Shown here piece by piece: positions 1 through 8,349 of a stretch of 64,000 bases of DNA. Origin of the DNA: DASQPR01 sp963836775 (lineage in GTDB: Bacteria > Actinomycetota > Actinomycetes > Mycobacteriales > Micromonosporaceae); the NCBI GenBank assembly GCA_963836775.1, contig CAWIKR010000003.1, positions 1,054,001 to 1,118,000 of the forward strand, in the 5' to 3' direction. A model generated the notes under the pieces. That model did not search any database. It was not told where the DNA came from and was given only the letters and a program-made list of their open reading frames with translations. Within the stretch, counting starts at the first letter, position 1, and every line of letters starts with the position of its first letter. A program made the translations under genes and the position numbers.

Positions 1-1
1 G

Positions 2-907
<906 letters not shown>

Positions 908-937
908 GTTAATTCAGATCCCGAGGTAAGGACTGCC

Positions 938-2000
938 GTGCCGGAGATGACGTCGAGCCCGCGACCGCGATCAGCGGGCCGGCCCACGCTGGACGAGGTG
1001 GCCGCGCACGCCGGAGTCGGCCGCGGCACCGTGTCCCGGGTCGTCAACGGCTCGCCGCAGGTCAGCCCGACCGCCAAGGCGGCGGTGGAGCAGGCCATCG
1101 CGGAGCTCGGCTACGTGCCGAACCGGGCCGCGCGGGCCCTGGTCACCCAGCGCACCGACTCGGTCGCCCTGGTGGTCTCGGAGTCCGAGGACCGGGTCTT
1201 CGGTGAGCCGTTCTTCGCCGGCATCATCCGGGGCATCAGCTCGATGCTGTTGGAGACGCCGCTGCAGCTGTGGCTGGCGATGGCGCAGTCCCGGGCCGAG
1301 CGCGAACGCGTCCATCAGCACCTGACCAACCAGCACGTCGATGGAGTGCTGCTGCTGTCGCTGCACGACGACGACCCGTTGCCGGCGCTGCTCGCCGACC
1401 GGGAGCTGCCGGTGGTCTTCGGCGGCCGGCCGGCCCGGATGCTGCGCCGGGCCGAGCAGCAACGTCAGCCTGGTCGACGTCGACAACTCCGGCGGCGCAC
1501 GGCAGGCCACCGAGCATCTGATCGGCATCGGCCGGCGGCGGGTGGCCACCATCGCCGGGCCGCTGGACATGGGTGTCGGCGTGGCCCGGCTGGACGGCTA
1601 CCGGGCCGCGATCGAGGCCGCCGGGCTGCCCGCCGACCCGCGGCTGATCGGCTACGCCGGCGACTTCAGTGAGGAGAGCGGCGCCGCGGCGATGCGGGAG
1701 CTGCTGGCCGCGTGCCCGGATGTCGATGCGGTGTTCGCCGCGTCCGACCCGATCGCGATGGGCGCGCTGCGGGTGCTCCGCGAGTCCGGCCGGTCGGTGC
1801 CGGGCGATGTCGCCGTGGTCGGCTTCGATGACTCGCCGATGGCGCGCCAGAGCGCGCCCAGCCTCACCACGGTTCATCAGCCGGTGGAGGAGATGGGCCG
1901 GGCCATGGCGCGGCTGCTCTACGACCTCATCCGCGGCGAGGACGGTGGCGACCAATACGTCATTCTGGGTACGCACCTGGTCCGCCGCGACTCGGCGTGA
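938..2000 (+). CDS. LacI-family transcriptional regulator (frameshifted near 1445)
   Basis: This is a LacI/GalR-type repressor, probably controlling the adjacent beta-glucosidase. The N-terminal helix-turn-helix and hinge are clear (TLDEVAAHAGVGRGTVSRVV, then YVPNRAARALV), and the periplasmic-binding-like sensor domain follows. The GTG at 938 is preceded by GAGGTAAGG, and TAGGTT overlapping the beta-glucosidase stop codon could be a -10 box. The protein runs in one frame to about residue 168 (GGRPARML) and continues in another frame as SSNVSLVDVDNSGGARQ to the C-terminus (GTHLVRRDSA). One extra base near 1441-1450 explains the break. Repaired length is about 353 residues, normal for the family. 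The break may be sequencing error or a real lesion. Confidence 0.85.
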
Positions 2001-2007
2001 CCGGCAG

Positions 2008-4230
2008 CTAATCCCGGAACACTCGGCGTACCACCGCCTCGGCGGCGTTGCCGTCGAGATGCGGACAGAAGTGGTCGCGGAAGTCGGCGCGCGCCTTGGC
2101 GGCCACCTCGCCGGCGTAGTCGCCGTCGTGGAACGTCTGGACCAGCTCGTCGAAGGTCTCGGCGAACACACCGGGCGGCAGTGCCGGCAGATCGAAGGTG
2201 ACCCCGCGGGTCCGGCGGTAGGCGTCCCAGTCCGGTGCGAAGATCACGATCGGCCGGTCCAGATAGGCGTAGTCGAACATCATCGACGAGTAGTCGGTGA
2301 TCAGCACGTCCGCGGCCAGGTAGAGATCCTCGACATCGGGGTAGGCGGACACGTCCAGCACCGCCTCCGAGTCGTCCGCGCGCGTGACCTTGCGGTCGTA
2401 GTAGTAGTGCGGCCGGGACAGCACCCGGAATCGCGGACCGATCTGGTCGGCGAACTCATCCACGTCCAGCACCGGCTGGTAGCCGGTCTGGTACTCCCGA
2501 TGGGTCGGGGCGTAGAGCACGGCGATCTCACCGGCCGCCAGGCCGAGCTGGTCACGGATCTGCCGGACCTGCGCCGCGGTGGCGGTCACCAGGCGGTCAT
2601 TGCGTGGATAGCCGACCTCGAGGGTTTCGTAGTCGCACGGGTATTCGCGCTGCCAGACCTCGGTGTTGAAGGGCGACGTGCTGATGCTGAAGTCCCAGTT
2701 GTCGCAACGGCGAAGCAGTGCCGGCAGGTCTACGCCGGCGGCCCCGACTGGAAACTTGTAGTGGTCCATGCCCATCACCTTGAGCGGTGTTCCGTGATGG
2801 GTCTGCACGTAGAGCGAGCCCGGCCGTTTGACGTAGAGATCCGGGAAGTTGACGTTGTTGACCAGGTACCGCGCCCGGGCCAGCAATCGGTAATAGTTCA
2901 CGCTGCCGTCGACCACGTAGGGCGTGCCCGGCGGCAGGTCGGTGATCCGGTTCTTCTTGACGATCCAGACGCCCTGAACATCCGGCGCCAGCTCGCGCAT
3001 CTTGTAGTAGATCGCGGCCGGGCTGCATCGCACGCCGCGATACCAGTATGCCGCGAACGCCGCCAGGTTCGGATCCAGCGGGCGGGTGCGCTGGGCCGCG
3101 TAGTAGCCGCGCAGCCCGGCGGTCAATGCCTGCTTCGCGTGGCTCCGGGCGGACTTGCGGACCTGCCGAGCGGTCTTGTGGCTCCAGGCCGAGAGGTGAC
3201 GGAGCGTACGCCGGCCGACTCGGGCCGCGGAGTAGGCGGTCCACCGGTCCCCGGCGGTGAAGCGCTGGCGGATCCCCTCGATGCCGGTCGGCACCGGCTG
3301 GCCGGTCGGATGGAACCGGAGCCAATCGGTGCTCATCTGGTCGAAGAACTCGTGCCGGCGGGACTTCGGCACCCGCAGTGACTCGTTCAGCACCCAACGG
3401 TAGTGCCACTGCATCCGGTCGAACATGGCCTCCCGCAGGCCGGGATCGTCGATGCCGAGCCGGTCGAACTCAGCGAACACCGCGCGGTACTGATCGAACA
3501 TGTCGAAGTGCCGGTCGTCGCCGTGGCTGTGGGTGATCGACCCATGTCGGCGCTGCCGGTAGAGGTAGCAGACCCGGTACAGCACGGCGATCCGGTGGGC
3601 TGCCGCGGTCACCGGAAACACCACCGACACGTCCTCGTACCAGCCGGGGGAGAAGCGCAGACCGAGACCGATCAGGAAGGAGCGGCGGATGATCCGGCTC
3701 CAAGCGGTGTGCAGCGGCCGCAGCACGAGCGGCCAGTCGGCGGCCGCGAACGGCTCTTCGCGGTCCAGGCTGGCCTCGAATTTGCGCCGCAGAGTGCTCT
3801 GCTTGGTGCGGCCGGAGGTGTACATCCGGGCGTGATCGATCAGGATGACGTCGGCGCCGGTCTGCGCGACTTTGCCGGCGATCGCCTTGAACGAGCCGAC
3901 GGCGACCAGGTCGTCGCTGTCGACGAACCAGACGTAGTCGCCGGTGGCCTCGTCCAGTCCGGCGTTGCGGGCGCGCCCGAGGCCGATATTGCGCTCCAGG
4001 TGGATGACCCGGACCCGGGGATCGCGAGTCGCATACTCGTCGAGAATCTCGCCGCAGTTGTCCGGCGAGGCGTCATCCACCGCGATGATCTCGAAGTCGG
4101 CGAACGTCTGCGAGAGAATCGAGTCCAGACACTCCCTGAGGTATCCGGCAACTCCGTGGACTGGTAGGACAATGCTCAAGAGGGGCGCCGCCGCCGGGTG
4201 GCCGGGAAGCGGTTCAAGCATTCGTGGCAC
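2008..4230 (-). CDS. Fusion: family 2 glycosyltransferase + CDP-glycerol glycerophosphotransferase
   Basis: This is a two-domain wall-polymer enzyme of 740 residues. Residues about 15-250 form a GT-A family 2 glycosyltransferase (LSIVLPVHGVAGYL, VDDASPDN, FVDSDD as the DXD-like metal site). Residues about 370-735 match the TagF/TarL-type CDP-glycerol:poly(glycerophosphate) glycerophosphotransferase domain (QTHHGTPLKVMGMD, YAPTHREYQ, LITDYSSMMFDY). Proteins with the second domain build teichoic-acid-like poly(polyol phosphate) chains at the inner membrane face. No transmembrane segment is evident. It converges on the LacI gene with a 7-bp gap. Whether it makes wall teichoic acid or a capsule-like polymer is inference. 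Confidence 0.85.
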   Translation of the reverse strand: MPRMLEPLPGHPAAAPLLSIVLPVHGVAGYLRECLDSILSQTFADFEIIAVDDASPDNCGEILDEYATRDPRVRVIHLERNIGLGRARNAGLDEATGDYVWFVDSDDLVAVGSFKAIAGKVAQTGADVILIDHARMYTSGRTKQSTLRRKFEASLDREEPFAAADWPLVLRPLHTAWSRIIRRSFLIGLGLRFSPGWYEDVSVVFPVTAAAHRIAVLYRVCYLYRQRRHGSITHSHGDDRHFDMFDQYRAVFAEFDRLGIDDPGLREAMFDRMQWHYRWVLNESLRVPKSRRHEFFDQMSTDWLRFHPTGQPVPTGIEGIRQRFTAGDRWTAYSAARVGRRTLRHLSAWSHKTARQVRKSARSHAKQALTAGLRGYYAAQRTRPLDPNLAAFAAYWYRGVRCSPAAIYYKMRELAPDVQGVWIVKKNRITDLPPGTPYVVDGSVNYYRLLARARYLVNNVNFPDLYVKRPGSLYVQTHHGTPLKVMGMDHYKFPVGAAGVDLPALLRRCDNWDFSISTSPFNTEVWQREYPCDYETLEVGYPRNDRLVTATAAQVRQIRDQLGLAAGEIAVLYAPTHREYQTGYQPVLDVDEFADQIGPRFRVLSRPHYYYDRKVTRADDSEAVLDVSAYPDVEDLYLAADVLITDYSSMMFDYAYLDRPIVIFAPDWDAYRRTRGVTFDLPALPPGVFAETFDELVQTFHDGDYAGEVAAKARADFRDHFCPHLDGNAAEAVVRRVFRD

Positions 4231-4334
4231 CGTTGCGCACCCCCGCCGTGCGTCGACTGCAGGTCGCTCGGGGCGGTTTCGACCAGTTTATGCAGAACTA
4301 GTCGCAACAGCCCTGAAATACGATATTAACTTCT

Positions 4335-4374
4335 GATTCCGATACTGGATGCGGTGAATCGGAATCTGATTCAC
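4335..4374. promoter_or_regulatory. Overlapping inverted repeats upstream of the ACT-GNAT gene
   Basis: GATTCCGAT (4335-4343) pairs perfectly with ATCGGAATC (4358-4366), and GTGAATC (4354-4360) pairs with GATTCAC (4368-4374). The two palindromes share bases, lie in an unusually AT-rich pocket between divergent genes, and sit 40-80 bp before the ATG at 4413. This arrangement fits an operator or mutually exclusive hairpins. No known binding protein can be named. Confidence 0.4.
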
Positions 4375-4412
4375 GAAAAACTGCTGGTAGAGCACTTGAG
4401 CAAGGGGCGATC

Positions 4413-5468
4413 ATGACTCTGTGGCGGGTTCGGGCGACCGTCGATGACCGTCCCGGATTCCTGTCGGTGCTCACCGCCAGCCTCGCCCTCCGGTCCATCA
4501 ACATCCTCTCCGTCCAGGTGCACGGGACCGAGGCCGGCGTCGTTGACGACTTCCTGGTGGACGCGCCCGCCGAGCTGACCGAATCGGAGCTGCTCGCCGC
4601 GATCGTCCGGGGCCGCGGCCGGGAACCGTGGATCCGGCGCACGGAGGCGCGTTACCTGGTAGACCCGCCGACTGACGCGCTGGCCGCGGCCGCACACCTG
4701 GTGCGTACGCCCGATGATCTTCCCGAAGTGCTGTCCACCGCGTTGCTGAACGCGTCGGTGCGGACCGTGACCTACACCGGCGCGGCCAACGGCTTCACCG
4801 CCAACCGCATGCAGATCGCCGCGCCGGACGGCGGCACGGTGCTGGTGGAGCGCGTGGCACCGCCGTTCACCCCGGCCGAGTTCGCGCGTGCCTGCGCCTT
4901 CGTCGAAATCGTCGCCGAGGTGCGGGCCACCTCGGGCGTGCACTGGCACATCACCCTCGCGGACGGGTCCAGCGTCCACATCAGACCGTCTACGAGCCAG
5001 GACGCGCCGGACATCACCGCGCTGCAAGCCCGCAGTGCCGGCACGTTCCCGGGCGTGGCCCGGCGGGCCGACCGCAATCAGGTGGTGGCAATCGGATCCG
5101 ACGGGGAGATCGTCGGAGTCGGCAGCCTGCGCCTCGATGGCGTGGAAGCGGAGGCGGCGCTCCTGGTCGACGTGGGCTGGCGCCGTCGCGGAGTCGGCAC
5201 GGGACTGCTGCGCCGGCTCGTCGAGATGGCCGAGGAACTGCCGGTCGGAGTCGACGCGCTGCACGTTCATGGTTACGCGGGCGATGACGCGCTGACCCGC
5301 ACCATGGGCCGGCTCGAACTGCCCCAGCGGCGGACCATCGATGGCGCCGTGATGACCGTGACCGCGGATCTGAGGACCGTGCATCCGGGCGCCGACAGCG
5401 TTGTCGGCGCCCTTCCGCGACCGGTCGGAACGATCCGCCCGGTGGTCGATGACGGTCTGGCCGCCTGA
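4413..5468 (+). CDS. ACT-domain and GNAT acetyltransferase-like protein
   Basis: The protein has 351 residues. The N-terminus (about 1-75, WRVRATVDDRPGFLSVLTAS ... INILSVQVHG) resembles an ACT small-molecule-binding domain. The C-terminal third (about 190-330) carries a GNAT fold signature, with VGWRRRGVGTGLLRRLVE as the acetyl-CoA pyrophosphate loop. The middle stretch is not recognised. An ATG preceded by AAGGGGCG supports the start. It lies directly upstream of the dcw cluster in the same direction, separated by a 490-bp regulatory spacer, so it is probably a separate transcription unit. The combination suggests amino-acid-responsive acetylation of an unknown substrate, which is inference. 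Confidence 0.75.
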   Translation: MTLWRVRATVDDRPGFLSVLTASLALRSINILSVQVHGTEAGVVDDFLVDAPAELTESELLAAIVRGRGREPWIRRTEARYLVDPPTDALAAAAHLVRTPDDLPEVLSTALLNASVRTVTYTGAANGFTANRMQIAAPDGGTVLVERVAPPFTPAEFARACAFVEIVAEVRATSGVHWHITLADGSSVHIRPSTSQDAPDITALQARSAGTFPGVARRADRNQVVAIGSDGEIVGVGSLRLDGVEAEAALLVDVGWRRRGVGTGLLRRLVEMAEELPVGVDALHVHGYAGDDALTRTMGRLELPQRRTIDGAVMTVTADLRTVHPGADSVVGALPRPVGTIRPVVDDGLAA

Positions 5469-5504
5469 GCGCCGGTCGCTTGGGTGGCGCGCCCCAGCCC
5501 CCTG

Positions 5505-5551
5505 GATCTTGAACTTCTGTTGCTGAATACGAGCGATAGAAATTCAAGGTC
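5505..5551. repeat. 47-bp palindromic intergenic repeat, copy 1
   Basis: This imperfect inverted repeat begins GATCTTGAA and ends TTCAAGGTC, with inner arms GTTGCT and AGCGAT. It is the same length and layout as copies at 14839-14885 and 35459-35505. Its left arm from ATCTTGAAC through GTTGCT is identical to that of the copy at 35459. It lies 36 bp after the ACT-GNAT stop codon, so it could serve as a transcription terminator or be a small non-autonomous repeat element. Confidence 0.7.
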
Positions 5552-5670
5552 GACGTGGACGGCGGAGGCCGGGCGAGGCGGGGGCGGTGTGCCGCGGACC
5601 GGCGGCGGGGGCGATGGGGTGCGGTGTCGACGGTCGGTGACGCGGAGATCACGTAGCGGCAACTTGACAA

Positions 5671-5690
5671 AGCCTCCACTTCACTCCACC
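5671..5690. promoter_or_regulatory. Distal MraZ-like box in reverse orientation
   Basis: CTCCAC occurs at 5674-5679 and 5684-5689, exactly 10 bp apart. On the minus strand these read GTGGAG-N4-GTGGAG, the same spacing and core as the repeats on the mraZ promoter at 5877-5906. A further single CTCCACTTCA lies at 5799-5808. TTGACA at 5664-5669 adjoins the distal pair. These may be accessory MraZ sites. Confidence 0.45.
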
Positions 5691-5870
5691 GGCCGAAAAA
5701 TACGGTCAAAGCGTGCGGATCGCCCGCCAGAACAGGGCTATTTATCGGAAATGTCGGGCAGAGTGTCGCCGATCCGACGCGCCGACGCGCCGACTTCCCT
5801 CCACTTCACGCCAGATGCTTTGACCTGCGAAAACACCTTTCTGTACGACTGTCGTTCGTGCCGATTTTCG

Positions 5871-5906
5871 TTGACGGTGGAGGGAAGTGGAGTACAGTGG
5901 GGCGCA
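5871..5906 (+). promoter_or_regulatory. mraZ promoter with MraZ-box direct repeats
   Basis: A -35-like TTGACG (5871-5876) and -10-like TACAGT (5893-5898) are separated by 16 bp. Overlapping them are three direct repeats with exact 10-bp period: GTGGAG at 5877, GTGGAG at 5887 and GTGGGG at 5897. MraZ is known to bind three or four such repeats spaced by one helical turn and to repress its own operon, so this is a strong candidate operator for the whole dcw cluster. The mraZ start lies about 60 bp downstream. Confidence 0.8.
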
Positions 5907-5967
5907 CTGGTGAGGTTAGGACCGGTTCAGCCGGCATCGGGGGGTTGCGGCATAGGAGGTGGGTTCC

Positions 5968-6399
5968 GTGTTTCTCGGCACCCATACGCCGCGCCTCGAT
6001 GACAAGGGCCGCCTGATCCTCCCGGCAAAGTTTCGCGATGAGCTTGCCGGCGGTGTGGTGATCACGAAGGGGCAGGAGCGCTGTCTCTACGTCTTCCCGG
6101 CCGCCGAGTTCCAGCGGATCGCGGGGCAGCTGCGGGAGCAGCCGATGACGCACAAGGCAGCGCGTGCGTACAGCCGGGTGTTCTTCGCCAGCGCGCACGA
6201 CGAAGTGCCCGATAAGCAAGGTCGCGTGACAATTCCTGGTCACCTAAGGGAGTACGCGGGACTGGAACGCGAACTTGTGGTCATCGGAGCGAGTACAAGG
6301 GTCGAGATTTGGGACGCTCAATCCTGGAATGCCTACCTTTCCGAAAGTGAAGACGACTTCGCCGGAATCGAGGAAGGTGTCCTTCCAGGGGGCTTTTAG
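5968..6399 (+). CDS. mraZ: Transcriptional regulator MraZ
   Basis: This is the first gene of the dcw cluster: a DNA-binding protein with two SpoVT/AbrB-like domains that binds direct repeats upstream of its own gene. The GTG at 5968 is chosen because AGGAGG lies 8 nt upstream and the protein then begins MFLGTHTPRLDDKGRLILPA, the family's usual N-terminus. An upstream in-frame GTG at 5959 overlaps the ribosome-binding site. The second half repeats the pattern (DKQGRVTIPGHLREYAGL). At 143 residues the length is standard. Three 10-bp-spaced MraZ boxes sit on its promoter, implying autoregulation. Confidence 0.96.
   Translation: MFLGTHTPRLDDKGRLILPAKFRDELAGGVVITKGQERCLYVFPAAEFQRIAGQLREQPMTHKAARAYSRVFFASAHDEVPDKQGRVTIPGHLREYAGLERELVVIGASTRVEIWDAQSWNAYLSESEDDFAGIEEGVLPGGF
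6372..6397 (+). terminator. Small hairpin plus T-run at the 3' end of mraZ
   Basis: GGAAGG-TGT-CCTTCC (6372-6386) is a perfect 6-bp stem with a 3-nt loop, followed by AGGGGGCTTTT within the last codons of mraZ. It resembles a weak intrinsic terminator and could attenuate transcription into rsmH together with the large inverted repeat that follows. Confidence 0.35.
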
Positions 6400-6401
6400 G
6401 C

Positions 6402-6486
6402 GTGCTGTCAGATCTTCATCCGCCTTGGGTCCTGGCGCTCCTTCCCCAGTGCCAGGGACCAGGAGCGGATGGGGATCTGACAGCAC
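6402..6486. repeat. 85-bp nested inverted repeat between mraZ and rsmH
   Basis: The left arm 6402-6423 (starting GTGCTGTCAGATC) and right arm 6465-6486 (ending GATCTGACAGCAC) match at 20 of 22 positions. Inside is a second stem, GGTCCTGGC near 6428 against GCCAGGGACC at 6451-6460. It begins 2 bp after the mraZ stop and ends 28 bp before the rsmH start. As RNA it would be a long, stable stem-loop within the dcw transcript, and it may be an attenuator, a processing site or an inserted element. Confidence 0.75.
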
Positions 6487-6514
6487 GGCTAGGCGACGTA
6501 AATAGGGGTGCAGC

Positions 6515-7564
6515 ATGGGGGTCGCGGTGGCGGAGCGCAGACCGCCGGCGGGTGACGAGGAGCCGGCCATCAGGCGCGGCGCGCACGTGCCGGTTCTGCT
6601 CGACCGCTGCCTCGAGCTGATTGCCCCAGCGTTGGAGCGGCCGGTCATCGGTCCGAGGGTCCACTTGGATGCGACCCTCGGCCTCGGCGGGCATGCCGAG
6701 GCCGTGCTGACAGCGCATCCGGACGTCGTGCTGATCGGTCTCGATCGGGATCCCGAGGCTCTTGAGCACGCGCGTCACCGGCTCGCCCGGTTCGCCGATC
6801 GCGCGCACCTGGTGCATGCGATCTATGACGAGCTGCCGGAGGTCGTGTCGCGTCTGGGGTTCGATCACCTCGACTCCGCGCTGTTCGACCTGGGCGTTTC
6901 CTCGCTGCAACTGGACGAGGCGGACCGTGGGTTCGCCTATGCCCGGGACGCGCCGCTGGACATGCGGATGGATCAGTCTCGCGGGATCACGGCCGAACAG
7001 GTGGTCAATGACTACTCGGTCGCCCAGCTGACCGCCGTCATCCGGCGTTACGGCGAGGAGAAATTCGCCGGCCGCATCGCCGCCTCGATCGCTCGGGAGC
7101 GGGGCAAGCAGCGGCTGACCAGCACCGCCCGGCTCGCCGAGCTGGTCCGGGACGCCATCCCGGCACCGGCTCGGCGGACCGGTGGGAACCCCGCGAAACG
7201 AACGTTCCAGGCGCTGCGCATCGAAGTCAACGGTGAGCTGGCAGCGCTGGAAGCGGCCCTTCCGGCCGCACTCGATGCGCTCACTCCAGGGGGGCGGCTG
7301 GTGGTCATGTCCTACCAGTCACTGGAAGACCGCATCACCAAGCAAGCGATGGCACCGCGGACGCGGGCCACCGGACCGATCGATCTGCCGGTCGTGCTCC
7401 CCGGGACAGAGCCGGAATTCCGGTCTCTGACCCGAGGTGCCGAGCTGCCGAACGATGCCGAGGTCGCGGCCAACCCGCGAGCGGCGTCGGTGCGGCTGCG
7501 GGCGGTCGAGCGCCTCCGTGGCTCGCACGCGGGCGCACCAGGGGCACAGGGGGAACGCCGATGA
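6515..7564 (+). CDS. rsmH: 16S rRNA (cytosine1402-N4)-methyltransferase RsmH
   Basis: This is the SAM-dependent methyltransferase (also called MraW) that modifies C1402 of 16S rRNA near the P site. Motifs seen are HLDATLGLGGHAEAVL (SAM-binding), FDLGVSSLQLDEADRGFAY, PLDMRMDQSRGITA and FQALRIEVNGEL, all typical of the family. At 349 residues it is slightly long. The N-terminal extension (about residues 10-18, PPAGDEEPA) is encoded by an inverted copy of the 24-bp repeat found in murF and lspA (6544-6567). The stop overlaps the next ATG as ATGA, implying translational coupling to ftsL. Confidence 0.95.
   Translation: MGVAVAERRPPAGDEEPAIRRGAHVPVLLDRCLELIAPALERPVIGPRVHLDATLGLGGHAEAVLTAHPDVVLIGLDRDPEALEHARHRLARFADRAHLVHAIYDELPEVVSRLGFDHLDSALFDLGVSSLQLDEADRGFAYARDAPLDMRMDQSRGITAEQVVNDYSVAQLTAVIRRYGEEKFAGRIAASIARERGKQRLTSTARLAELVRDAIPAPARRTGGNPAKRTFQALRIEVNGELAALEAALPAALDALTPGGRLVVMSYQSLEDRITKQAMAPRTRATGPIDLPVVLPGTEPEFRSLTRGAELPNDAEVAANPRAASVRLRAVERLRGSHAGAPGAQGERR
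6544..6567 (-). repeat. Single inverted copy of the murF/lspA 24-bp repeat inside rsmH
   Basis: The plus strand reads GCCGGCGGGTGACGAGGAGC and continues to CCGGC. This is the reverse complement of the repeat unit in the lspA tail at 23 of 24 positions against the copy at 28900-28923, and fully matches the copy at 28864-28887. It encodes an extra PPAGDEEPA-type segment upstream of the conserved RsmH domain. Confidence 0.7.
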
Positions 7565-8220
7565 GGCCAGACGCACGACCGGCGCGGGCCGGAATATCCA
7601 CCCGGGAGGCGACTCGCCGCCGGGGCGAGGTCGCCTACCCGACCGCGGGCTCGGCGGCGCTCGCGCCCACGCTCGTCGAGGATGACGAACTCGCCATCGG
7701 CGAGCCGGTCCGGACGCGTACCGCCGATCAGCGCCGCGCCGCGGATGAAGCCGCAGCGCGCCGCGCGGCCGCACGCGAGGCCGACGCCGCGTCTGTCGCC
7801 ACCCGCCGCAAGCTGCGGGTGGCACCGCCGCTGCCGGTCGCGGTGGCCCGGGCTCCGTTCGTGGCGATGCTGATCGCGATCGTGGTCGCCGGCGTCGTGG
7901 GCATCCTGGTGCTGAACACGATGATCAACGCGAACCAGTTCCGGCTCAACAACCTGCAGTCCCAGCAGGCCGGGCTCGACCAACAGGAGCAGGGTCTCAA
8001 GGAGCAGCTCGCGCATCAGCAGGCGCCGGGCAGCCTGGTCGCCGCGGGCAAGTGCCTTGGCCTGGTTCCGGCCGGGTCGCTGGCCTATATGAAGATGCCG
8101 AACGGCCAGCTCGTCGGCGTTCCCGAGCCGGCCACCAACACGCCCAGCGTCACGCACCAGGCCACGTCGTCGGACGAGAGCACCGCGCAGTGCATCGACG
8201 ACGTCATGGACGGCAACTGA
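7561..8220 (+). CDS. ftsL: FtsL-like septum protein
   Basis: This is a bitopic membrane protein in the FtsL position between rsmH and ftsI. It has a long charged Ala/Arg-rich cytoplasmic N-terminus (about residues 1-95), one transmembrane helix (about 98-122, VAMLIAIVVAGVVGILVLN), then a short Gln/Leu-rich coiled coil (about 126-155) that in the family pairs with FtsB/DivIC and FtsI, and a polar extracellular tail. At 219 residues it is longer than proteobacterial FtsL, mainly through the N-terminus, as is usual in actinobacteria. FtsL proteins are poorly conserved, so the name rests mainly on position and topology. Confidence 0.82.
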   Translation: MRPDARPARAGISTREATRRRGEVAYPTAGSAALAPTLVEDDELAIGEPVRTRTADQRRAADEAAARRAAAREADAASVATRRKLRVAPPLPVAVARAPFVAMLIAIVVAGVVGILVLNTMINANQFRLNNLQSQQAGLDQQEQGLKEQLAHQQAPGSLVAAGKCLGLVPAGSLAYMKMPNGQLVGVPEPATNTPSVTHQATSSDESTAQCIDDVMDGN

Positions 8221-8244
8221 CCGCGGACTGGTCCGGTGGCGCAG

Positions 8245-8263
8245 CCGGTCCGGTCGGGACCGG
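8245..8263. other. Short perfect hairpin in the ftsL-ftsI spacer
   Basis: CCGGTCC and GGACCGG form a perfect 7-bp stem with a 5-nt loop in the 129-bp spacer. GACGCC-type direct repeats follow at about 8262-8296. No T-run is present, so it may be a processing or pausing site rather than a terminator. Confidence 0.35.
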
Positions 8264-8349
8264 ACGCCTGGATGGGACGCCGGAGCGGACGCCGGGTGAC
8301 CGACAACTGAAACCAGCACCAGAACTTCGAGGCGACGGGCGGGTGGCAC

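Noticed and set aside
1669..3381. A 570-codon plus-strand open frame running from lacI across the GT2/TagF gene
   Set aside because: Only the out-of-frame part of lacI and antisense of the transferase are covered; no conserved protein pattern.
5484..6002. Possible small gene in the 490-bp spacer before mraZ
   Set aside because: The open frame overlaps the palindromic repeat, the promoter and the mraZ start, and has no conserved features or RBS.
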